A DNA stretch of 22,868 nucleotides from Gammaproteobacteria bacterium. Its GTDB lineage: Bacteria > Pseudomonadota > Gammaproteobacteria > Pseudomonadales > Halomonadaceae. This document shows positions 1 to 6,046 of the stretch, piece by piece (position 1 is the first letter of the stretch; each line of letters begins with the position of its first letter). A program made the position numbers and the translations under genes. The notes beneath the pieces are model-generated. The model did no database searches and was not told where the DNA came from. It was given only the letters and a program-made list of their open reading frames with translations. The stretch is from NCBI GenBank assembly GCA_023485185.1, contig JAMCZP010000112.1, forward strand, positions 1 to 22,868. The letters run 5' to 3'.

Positions 1-45
1 TAACGCCACCTTTTTTAACGCCACCCCACATCGCCAGGACATGCC

Positions 46-1236
46 ATGAGCCATCAAGATAAGCCGTTAACCTTGCTGGGTGACCTTACACCCGCAGACT
101 TCCTGGCCAATTATTGGCAGCAAAAGCCGCTGCTGATTCGTGGCGCCATCCCGGACTTCATCAGTCCCATTGAGGCCGATGAGCTGGCGGGACTCGCCTG
201 CGAGCCTGGGGTAGAGGCGCGCCTGGTTGAGGAGGAAGGCCCCGATGGCCCTTGGCAGGTTTCACACGGCCCCTTCGACGAAACCACCTTTGAACGGCTT
301 CCAGAACAGAACTGGAGCCTTTTGGTGCAGGCCGTTGACCACTACGTTCCCTCCGTGGCGGCGCTACTGGACGAATTTGACTTCCTGCCACGATGGCGGC
401 TCGATGACGTGATGATCAGCTATGCACCTCCTGGCGGAAATGTCGGCGCGCATATTGACCAGTACGATGTGTTTTTACTCCAAGCCAGTGGTCACCGCCG
501 CTGGCAGTTGGGTGGCAAACTGACGGAAGATGCGCCGATTATCCAGGGCATCGATCTACGTATTCTGAAGGAATTCACTGTAGAGCCCGACTCCGACTGG
601 GTGCTTGAACCGGGCGATATGCTTTATCTGCCTCCCGGCTGGGCACACCATGGCGTCAGCCAAAGCGATGATTGCATGACTATCTCTATTGGCTTCCGGG
701 CACCTTCCGCTGATGAGGCGATCACCTCTTATGCGGACTATTTGGGCGAACAGCTACCCGCATCGCAGCGCTACAGCGATGCGGGCATGTCACCTGCCCA
801 GCAGGCCGGTGAATTGGACGATGCGGCGGTTGAGCGTATGCGCCAGCTGCTTATCTCGACCCTCGATAAGCCTGAACAGGTCGCTCAGTGGTTTGGTCGG
901 GTAATGACGCAGCCAAAATATGTCGATCAAGTAGTACCACTCGACACCCCAATGAATGAAGCTGAGCTTGTTGCTCAACTACAAGAGGATGAGCCGCTCT
1001 ACCATATGCCGGGGTCGCGCTTTGCATGGCGCAGCGATGCCAACGGCACGACGCTGTTTGTCGATGGCGACGGCCATGCTTGCTCTGAAGCGCTAGCCAA
1101 ACGCCTTGTGGACGCCACACCGCTCTACGCTGAAGACCTTGAGCTGGACGGCGCCGCCGCGCTGATCACCCAGCTGGTTAATACCGGCAGCCTTGGTTTT
1201 ATGAGCGATGTAGGTGACGAGGATGAGGAGTACTAA
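46..1236 (+). CDS. roxA: Ribosomal oxygenase RoxA/YcfD (JmjC-type 50S L16 arginine hydroxylase)
   Basis: Predicted Fe(II)/2-oxoglutarate-dependent oxygenase that in E. coli hydroxylates an arginine of ribosomal protein L16. The 396-aa protein is slightly longer than E. coli YcfD (about 373 aa). The JmjC/cupin core is visible: the iron-binding pair H136-x-D138 in AHIDQYDVF, and the distal histidine H201 in PPGWAHHGVS, followed by the family-typical SIGFRAP. The C-terminal third is the winged-helix-like dimerisation/tail region (inferred from family knowledge). The ATG at 46 follows a CAGGA about 7 nt upstream. The stop TAA overlaps the ATG of the next gene by one base (TAATG), so the two are probably co-translated. 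A TAA at 1-3 may be the end of an upstream gene outside the window. Function is assigned from motifs; no assay evidence is in the sequence. Confidence 0.9.
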   Translation: MSHQDKPLTLLGDLTPADFLANYWQQKPLLIRGAIPDFISPIEADELAGLACEPGVEARLVEEEGPDGPWQVSHGPFDETTFERLPEQNWSLLVQAVDHYVPSVAALLDEFDFLPRWRLDDVMISYAPPGGNVGAHIDQYDVFLLQASGHRRWQLGGKLTEDAPIIQGIDLRILKEFTVEPDSDWVLEPGDMLYLPPGWAHHGVSQSDDCMTISIGFRAPSADEAITSYADYLGEQLPASQRYSDAGMSPAQQAGELDDAAVERMRQLLISTLDKPEQVAQWFGRVMTQPKYVDQVVPLDTPMNEAELVAQLQEDEPLYHMPGSRFAWRSDANGTTLFVDGDGHACSEALAKRLVDATPLYAEDLELDGAAALITQLVNTGSLGFMSDVGDEDEEY

Positions 1237-1676
1237 TGGCAATTGCCCACATTAGCGCTGGCGATTGGGAAACACTGGGTGCGGCGGCCAGCGAGATTCG
1301 CCGCCGGGTGTTTATTGAAGAACAGAACGTGCCCCAGGAAGAGGAGTGGGACGGTCTTGATTCAGAGTGCCAGCACTTTTTAGCCATGCTTGATGACCAG
1401 CCAGTCGGCACAGCCCGGCTGCTGCCTGATGCGCACATTGGCCGTGTCGCGGTGCTTGCCGATGCCCGCGGCACTGGTATTGGCGTTCTGCTGATGCGTG
1501 CCGCAATTGAGGCGGCACGCCACGCGGGCCATCCCGAAGTGACCCTCAGCGCCCAGGTGCATGCCCTTGCGTTTTATGAGCAGTTGGGCTTTGTCGCCCA
1601 CGGCGAAGAGTTTATGGATGCGGGCATCCCTCACCGAGAGATGACGCTGTCGCTCTCTTGCAAATCAGCATTCTAG
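1236..1676 (+). CDS. GNAT family N-acetyltransferase
   Basis: A 146-aa single-domain GNAT acetyltransferase; the acceptor substrate is unknown. The acetyl-CoA binding motif A is visible as RVAVLADARGTGIG (R78-G-T-G81-I-G83), and motif B as the AFYEQLGF segment (about 112-119), a normal layout for small GNAT proteins. It overlaps the roxA stop codon by one base and ends in a strong terminator, so it is probably the last gene of a roxA-GNAT transcript. The roxA/GNAT/aceA order resembles what I recall from Pseudomonas chromosomes, which supports vertical inheritance. One oddity: homologues usually end near HxEMxL, whereas here the last residues SCKSAF are encoded by a 22-bp sequence that recurs inverted at 1999-2020, so the tail may be repeat-derived. 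Confidence 0.85.
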   Translation: MAIAHISAGDWETLGAAASEIRRRVFIEEQNVPQEEEWDGLDSECQHFLAMLDDQPVGTARLLPDAHIGRVAVLADARGTGIGVLLMRAAIEAARHAGHPEVTLSAQVHALAFYEQLGFVAHGEEFMDAGIPHREMTLSLSCKSAF

Positions 1677-2036
1677 CACTGCTTCGGCAGTGCTTTTTTA
1701 TGCCCTCCTGACAAAAAACGACTACACAAACCCTCCCTTCCTCTACCCCGTTGTCGTCGGGTTACAACGCCTTGTGCACCCAAGTGACAATTGTTGATGA
1801 GGTCATCCTGGTAGATAGTTATTGCATTGCAGCGTTAAGAGGATGTGGTGAATTCTTCCCTCCCCCAACGCTGTCGCTGACGCCTCTAATGCCCGCGACG
1901 TTTGATTGAGAGACGTTTTGCTCAAAGACGATTGGCCTAGAGACAGCGCAGCGAAATTCAATAATGCTTGGCGTAACTTCGCAGGTGCAGCATAAGAAAA
2001 TGCTGATTTGCAAGAGAGCGTCAAAATTCTAGCACT
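1651..2036. repeat. Inverted 22-bp repeat plus 11-bp direct repeat bounding the pre-aceA gap
   Basis: The 22 bases at 1651-1672 (starting CGCTCTCTTGCAAATC, inside the GNAT 3' end) occur perfectly as their reverse complement at 1999-2020. In addition ATTCTAGCACT occurs in direct orientation at 1670-1680 and 2026-2036. An 11-bp direct repeat of ACGCTGTCGCT links 1644-1654 with 1868-1878, and CGCTGTC (1869-1875) is inverted as GACAGCG (1942-1948). Seen directly in the sequence. It suggests a decayed small mobile element or a local inverted duplication; no transposase or clean terminal repeat is present. Confidence 0.8.
1675..1699 (+). terminator. Rho-independent terminator after the GNAT gene
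   Basis: A perfect 8-bp stem AGCACTGC / GCAGTGCT (1675-1682 and 1687-1694) is capped by a stable TTCG tetraloop and followed by a run of T (1695-1699). The hairpin begins two bases before the GNAT stop codon ends. The left stem arm lies inside an 11-bp direct repeat (ATTCTAGCACT, 1670-1680) that recurs at 2026-2036 without the right arm. Confidence 0.88.
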
Positions 2037-2063
2037 ACCATCATGACCAAAGAGGGTAAGCTC
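1700..2063. other. Gene-free gap upstream of aceA
   Basis: About 360 bases with no convincing gene. Short open frames on the minus strand here (ending near 1803-1819) start inside the inverted copy of the GNAT tail and have no recognisable product. The gap must hold the aceA promoter, but I could not pick a convincing -35/-10 pair. Its right end carries the inverted 22-bp repeat and the direct repeat described separately. The ribosome binding site for aceA is GAGGG just before 2064. Confidence 0.6.
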
Positions 2064-3673
2064 ATGTCAGGACTACTCGACGATATCAAAGCCATGGCTC
2101 AACTACGCGAAGCCCAGGGCGGCAAATGGGAAGCGATCAAGCCTGAGTACGCTGCCCGTATGCGTGCCCAGAACCGTTTTCATACCGGCCTGGACATTGC
2201 CCGCTACACAGCCAAGATCATGCGCGAAGATATGGCGGCTTATGACGCAGATACGGCCCAGTACACCCAGTCACTCGGCTGCTGGCACGGCTTTATTGGC
2301 CAGCAGAAGCTTATCTCGATCAAAAAGCATTTTGGTACCACGAAGCGTAGCTACCTCTACCTTTCCGGATGGATGGTGGCTGCACTGCGCTCCGAGTTCG
2401 GCCCGCTGCCCGACCAGTCCATGCATGAAAAAACCTCTGTTGCTAACTTGATAGAAGAGCTCTGCACCTTCTTGAAGCAAGCCGATGCCTGGGAGCTTAA
2501 CCACCTGTTCCGCGCACTGGATGACGCCAAAGAAGCGGGCGACAAATCAAAAGAGCAGGAGCTTATCGGCAAAATCGACAATCATGAAACGCATATCGTG
2601 CCGATCATTGCCGATATTGATGCAGGCTTTGGTAATGCCGAGGCCACTTACCTGCTGGCGAAGAAATTTATTCAGGCAGGCGCCTGCTGCATTCAGTTGG
2701 AAAACCAAGTTTCTGACGAAAAGCAGTGCGGCCACCAGGACGGCAAGGTTACCGTTCCCCATGAAGACTTCCTGGCCAAAATCAATGCTGTGCGTTACGC
2801 CTTCCTGGAGTTAGGGATTGAGGATGGCGTCATTGTGGCGCGCACCGACTCACTTGGCGCTGGCTTGACGCAAAAAATTGCCGTCACCCACGAACCTGGT
2901 GATCTAGGCGATCAGTACAACAGCTTCCTGGATGGCGATGTCATCGAGAACGCCGCCGATATCAATAACGGTGACGTAGTCATCAAGCAGAATGGCAAGC
3001 TGGTAAAACCCAAGCGCTTAGCTTCCGGTCTCTATCAATTCAAGGCAGGCACCGGTGAAGATCGCGTTATTCTTGACTGTATCACTAGCCTGCAAAATGG
3101 CGCAGACCTGCTGTGGATCGAGACCGAGAAGCCCCACGTTGGCCAGATTGCCAGCATGGTTAATCGGATTCGCGACGTCGTGCCCGATGCCAAGCTGGTC
3201 TACAACAATTCACCTTCGTTCAACTGGACGCTGAACTTCCGTCAGCAAGTATTCGATGCATGGCAGGAAGCGGGGCCAGATGTTTCAAAGATGTTTCCGC
3301 TTACCAGCGTGAGAAGCTGATGAGCGCGGAATACGACAAAACCGAGCTGGGTCAGCTAGCTGATGAGTGGACGCGTAACTTCCAGCGTGATTCGTCTCGT
3401 GAAGCGGGTATTTTCCACCACTTAATTACGCTACCGACCTACCACACTGCCGCTCTATCGACTGACAACTTGGCGAAAGGCTACTTCGGCGACGAAGGCA
3501 TGCTGGCTTATGTCAAAGGCGTACAGCGTCAGGAAATTCGTCAGGGTATTGCAACGGTTAAACATCAGGATATGGCCGGCTCGAATATCGGCGATGACCA
3601 TAAAGAGTTTTTCCACGGCGATGCCGCTCTTAAAGCTGGCGGTAAAGACAACACCATGAATCAGTTCGGTTAA
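2064..3673 (+). pseudogene. aceA: Isocitrate lyase (long Pseudomonas-type form), frameshifted by an 11-nt insertion
   Basis: Isocitrate lyase cleaves isocitrate to glyoxylate and succinate, the first step of the glyoxylate shunt. The reading frame from ATG 2064 shows the catalytic loop KQCGH (C222), the SLGCWHGFIGQQ region and NNSPSFNW. ATG 2064 (MSGLLDD) is preferred over the in-frame ATG 2043 because it is preceded by GAGGG at good spacing and matches family N-termini. Near codon 407 the frame runs out at TGA 3318-3320. The rest of the enzyme (DVSAYQREKLMS through HHLITLPTYHTAALS to DNTMNQFG) continues in the -1/+2 frame to TAA 3673. The cause is a 9-nt direct repeat AGATGTTTC at 3278-3286 and 3289-3297, an 11-nt period. 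Removing 11 nt gives an uninterrupted 532-aa protein, the usual length for this subfamily (about 530 aa). As written the gene gives a truncated product missing about the last 125 residues. A sequencing or assembly error is possible. Confidence 0.88.
3276..3297 (+). repeat. 11-nt imperfect tandem duplication inside aceA
   Basis: Two adjacent 11-mers, CCAGATGTTTC (3276-3286) and AAAGATGTTTC (3287-3297), match at 9 of 11 positions. Together they encode GPDVS followed by a shifted copy of KDVSA, where homologues have a single GKDVSAY. The extra 11 nt cause the aceA frameshift. Confidence 0.85.
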
Positions 3674-3714
3674 TAAGGCTTTGTATCAATCTCATTAACC
3701 CTGCAACATCACCA

Positions 3715-3744
3715 ACCAAGAGGCTTCGGCCTCTTGGTTTTTTT
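3715..3744 (+). terminator. Rho-independent terminator of aceA
   Basis: A perfect 10-bp stem ACCAAGAGGC / GCCTCTTGGT (3715-3724 and 3729-3738) with a TTCG tetraloop, followed by six more T (3739-3744). It lies about 40 bases after the aceA stop. The following stretch to 3949 is AT-rich and probably holds the promoter of the lipoprotein gene, but I could not assign boxes with confidence. Confidence 0.92.
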
Positions 3745-3949
3745 GTGCCAGACGTATTTGCACACTGTTTTCTTAATACGCTGTTACACTCTCGTCTATG
3801 ATATTCACTAGCGATTATTTTTATCAGCTTTGATCTTTCTGGACGATAGCTGGTCAAATCAGTCAGTATCAGATATTTTAAAGAACACTGTTCTATAACT
3901 TCAGTTACGCTGTACCCGCTATACGAACGGATAAACCATGGAGGTTTTA

Positions 3950-4420
3950 ATGAAACGTCTTCTTTTACCTGTTGCCGCATTAAGCATTCTTACCCTGGCA
4001 GGCTGTGCTAACACATCTGGCTACTCTGGCGATGTCTATCGCGGCAACCAGGCACAAACAGGCCAAAGCGTCACCTATGGCACTATCGTGGCCGTTCGTC
4101 CTGTGCAGATCCAAGCTGAAAGCCGTGCAGGCGGCCTGTTAGGTAGCGGTGGCGGTGCGGTTATCGGTGGTCTTTTGGGCAACCAAGTGGGTGGCGGTAC
4201 AGGTCGTCAGCTAGCCACGGTGGCGGGTGCCTTGGGTGGTGCTGTAGCAGGAACGGCAGCCGAAGATGCGACTAACCGCGTTAATGCCCTGGAAATGGAA
4301 ATTCGCCGTGATGACGGTACTGACGTTGTTGTCGTTCAGCGTGCAGATCGCCAATTCCAAGCGGGTCAGCGCGTTCGTCTGATTGGTAGCGGTGCTAGCA
4401 TGAGCGTTGCACCTTATTAA
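3950..4420 (+). CDS. Glycine-zipper outer-membrane lipoprotein, SlyB/17-kDa antigen type
   Basis: A 156-aa lipoprotein with a signal peptide MKRLLLPVAALSILTLAGC and lipobox LAGC (C19), so it is predicted to be lipidated and exported, probably to the outer membrane. A glycine-zipper hairpin follows at about residues 60-100 (GGLLGSGGGAVIGGLLGNQ and GGGTGRQLATVAGALGGAVAG), typical of the Rick_17kDa_Anti/SlyB family, then a small beta-rich tail ending RVRLIGSG. ATG 3950 is chosen over the in-frame ATG 3938 because GGAGG (3940-3944) sits at the right distance and the signal peptide starts cleanly at MKR. SlyB in enterobacteria is tied to envelope stress; whether this protein does the same is inference. 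It is monocistronic, ended by a bidirectional terminator. Confidence 0.87.
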   Translation: MKRLLLPVAALSILTLAGCANTSGYSGDVYRGNQAQTGQSVTYGTIVAVRPVQIQAESRAGGLLGSGGGAVIGGLLGNQVGGGTGRQLATVAGALGGAVAGTAAEDATNRVNALEMEIRRDDGTDVVVVQRADRQFQAGQRVRLIGSGASMSVAPY

Positions 4421-4471
4421 TTTATGGTGATTGATAGTTAGATGGTTATTGTTTTATAAATGTCGAGCTGT

Positions 4472-4509
4472 AAAAAGCCCGGCCATCCTATGGATGGCCG
4501 GGCTTTTTT
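4472..4509. terminator. Bidirectional terminator between lipoprotein and small membrane gene
   Basis: A perfect 12-bp stem GCCCGGCCATCC / GGATGGCCGGGC (4477-4488 and 4492-4503) with loop TAT, flanked by A5 on the left and T6 on the right. It therefore reads as a terminator for both the + strand lipoprotein gene and the convergent minus-strand gene. Confidence 0.93.
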
Positions 4510-4535
4510 GTAGCGATCAATGGAGTGATGGTAAT

Positions 4536-4817
4536 TTAGTGGTGTGTTTTATTACCAGCCCAATTCACCAGTGCCATGATGCCCCAACCAATCAGGCCTA
4601 ATAAAATCACCACCAGCAGCATTTCTACTGGCTGCACTAGTGTCGTGGCGCCCAGCACTGCCAAGACGATGACCCACATATTACGGTTACTACCGTGGCT
4701 CTTCAAAATGCTAGGTAGCATTTTGTCCAACCCTCGGCTAACACCGCTATTCCAGCGTTGATTAGCAAAATATGCAATCAAGCCAAATGCGATCAGCCAA
4801 ATAATCAAAATCGTCAT
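4536..4817 (-). CDS. Small hypothetical membrane protein
   Basis: A 93-aa protein I do not recognise. Hydrophobicity suggests an N-terminal membrane segment (about 2-18, ILIIWLIAFGLIAYFA) and one or two further segments in the second half (about 46-85: WVIVLAVLGATTLV and MLLVVILLGLIGWGIMALV), joined by a basic, soluble stretch around residues 20-43. The ATG at 4817 is preceded by GGGAGC, a plausible ribosome binding site. It is isolated, convergent to the lipoprotein gene and divergent from slyD, with its 3' end at the shared terminator. No function is assigned. Confidence 0.65.
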   Translation of the reverse strand: MTILIIWLIAFGLIAYFANQRWNSGVSRGLDKMLPSILKSHGSNRNMWVIVLAVLGATTLVQPVEMLLVVILLGLIGWGIMALVNWAGNKTHH

Positions 4818-4994
4818 AACAAGCTCCCAGAATGATAGGGCAAAGGAAAAAGTGATGGTCGTAGGGTATCCCTGGTCACCTTAAGGCGCAATACCGCCAA
4901 AAGTTGAGATAGGGGAAAAAGCGCCCTTACCCCCTGACAAGCCGAGCCACACGCGTTACCATATTGGAACATGCACTCACCGAAAGGTTATTCC

Positions 4995-5477
4995 ATGCAA
5001 ATTGCGCAAAACTCGGTTGTCGCGTTCCACTACACCCTGACTAACGATGCAGGTGAAGTGCTAGACAGTTCTGAAGGCCGTGAGCCGCTTACTTATCTAC
5101 ACGGCGCTGGCAATATTATTCCTGGTCTTGAGAAAGGCTTGGAAGGCCGTGCAGCAGGCGACAAGCTGAACGTTAGCGTGTCACCTGAAGAAGGTTACGG
5201 CGAGTTGCAAGAGCAACTGATGCAAGAAGTACCCCGCGATGCCTTCCAGGGCGTTGAAAGCATTGAGCCGGGCATGCAGTTCCAAGCCCAGACTCAAGGC
5301 GGTCCTTTAATGGTCACCGTTAAAAAAGTTGAAGGCGATACGGTTGTTGTTGATGGCAATCACCCGCTGGCAGGTCAGCAGCTCAACTTTGATGTTGAGA
5401 TTGCTGAAGTACGTGAAGCCAGCGCTGAAGAAGTTGAGCACGGACACGTGCACGGCGAAGGCGGCGTTGAGCACTAA
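4995..5477 (+). CDS. slyD: FKBP-type peptidyl-prolyl isomerase SlyD
   Basis: A 160-aa FKBP-type cis-trans prolyl isomerase and chaperone of the SlyD class. The FKBP half (about 1-70, with LTYLHGAGNIIPGLEKGLEG) is interrupted by the insert-in-flap chaperone domain (about 71-128). It ends in VDGNHPLAGQQLNFDVEI, typical of SlyD. The C-terminus has a short metal-binding tail, EHGHVHGEGGVEH, with four histidines, much shorter than the E. coli tail. ATG 4995 is preferred over the in-frame ATG 4971 because AAAGG lies 7-8 nt upstream and homologues begin MxIAxxxVV. In E. coli SlyD delivers nickel to hydrogenase maturation; its position beside nikR-nikABCDE makes a nickel role plausible here, though this is inference. 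It ends at its own terminator, convergent with nikR. Confidence 0.88.
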   Translation: MQIAQNSVVAFHYTLTNDAGEVLDSSEGREPLTYLHGAGNIIPGLEKGLEGRAAGDKLNVSVSPEEGYGELQEQLMQEVPRDAFQGVESIEPGMQFQAQTQGGPLMVTVKKVEGDTVVVDGNHPLAGQQLNFDVEIAEVREASAEEVEHGHVHGEGGVEH

Positions 5478-5500
5478 TTGCTCTCGCGCTTCTGCTCTAG

Positions 5501-5527
5501 AAAAGGTGGCCCTCGGGTCACCTTTTT
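5501..5527. terminator. Terminator between convergent slyD and nikR
   Basis: AAAAGGTGGCCC pairs with GGGTCACCTTTT (one G-T mismatch/wobble near the loop), with further T to the right. The A-run on the left makes it usable from the nikR side as well. It lies 24 bases after the slyD stop and 22 before the nikR stop. Confidence 0.8.
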
Positions 5528-5548
5528 TTATGTTTATAAAATAACCGC

Positions 5549-5950
5549 TTACTCATCAGGTATCAGCACCAATTGCCCATGGCGCACGCTTCTGGAGGAG
5601 GTTACTTCGGCGGCAAACTGCTTAAGCGCACTGCCCTGGCCTTTCAGCAGTGCTACTTCCAGGCAGCTGTCATGGTTGATATGCACATGCAGGGTCGACA
5701 ACGTCAGGTCATGATGATCGTGAGAGTGACGGGTTAAGCGCTTTGACAGCTCACGTGCGGCATGATCATAGACATATACCAGCGCCCCCATGCAGGGTGC
5801 TTCCGGAGCAGCCTCTTCTCTCGCCTGTTTCAAGCCACTGCGCGTTAAATCACGAATCGCCTCGGAACGATTTTGATAGCCACGCTCACGCATTAAGCCG
5901 TCTACCTCGGCTAGCAACTCCTCATCAAGCGTTACCGTTACACGCTGCAT
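5549..5950 (-). CDS. nikR: Nickel-responsive transcriptional regulator NikR
   Basis: A 133-aa repressor with an N-terminal ribbon-helix-helix DNA-binding domain (about 1-45, MQRVTVTLDEELLAEVD, NRSEAIRDL) and a C-terminal ACT-like nickel-binding domain. All four high-affinity nickel ligands known in E. coli NikR (H76, H87, H89, C95) are present, shifted by one: H77 (in RHSHDHH), H88 and H90 (LHVHINHD) and C96. The start ATG at 5950 is preceded by a strong AAAGGAGG. The gene diverges from nikA and a matching operator lies between them, so it probably represses nikABCDE and possibly itself when nickel is sufficient. In E. coli nikR is downstream of nikE, so this divergent layout differs. Confidence 0.95.
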   Translation of the reverse strand: MQRVTVTLDEELLAEVDGLMRERGYQNRSEAIRDLTRSGLKQAREEAAPEAPCMGALVYVYDHAARELSKRLTRHSHDHHDLTLSTLHVHINHDSCLEVALLKGQGSALKQFAAEVTSSRSVRHGQLVLIPDE

Positions 5951-5998
5951 TCACGCCTCCTTTGCCGATTAGCTTTTCATAGTCTGCTTGCGCCGTTA

Positions 5999-6026
5999 GT
6001 ATGATGTTATTGAAAAAACATCATAC
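5999..6026. promoter_or_regulatory. NikR operator in the nikR-nikA intergenic region
   Basis: GTATGA at 5999-6004 and TCATAC at 6021-6026 are separated by exactly 16 bases, the published E. coli NikR consensus GTATGA-N16-TCATAC. The palindrome is perfect for 10 bp on each side (GTATGATGTT / AACATCATAC) with an 8-bp spacer. Each arm contains TATGAT, a -10-like hexamer, one per strand (6000-6005 on +, 6025-6020 on -), so a bound NikR could block both divergent promoters. The promoter assignment is inference; the operator match is direct. Confidence 0.93.
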
Positions 6027-6046
6027 TAGTCGCATGAAGGATAAAA

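Noticed and set aside
1803..2024. Minus-strand small open frame in the gap before aceA
   Set aside because: It begins in the inverted copy of the GNAT tail and shows no recognisable protein; probably chance reading of a repeat.
3280..3320. Programmed -1 ribosomal frameshift in aceA
   Set aside because: The needed shift would be -1, but there is no canonical slippery heptamer and no obvious downstream hairpin. The exact 11-nt repeat explains the break more simply.
5999..6026. Palindrome read as a mobile-element terminal repeat
   Set aside because: Spacing and sequence match the NikR operator exactly and the flanking genes are nikR and nikA.
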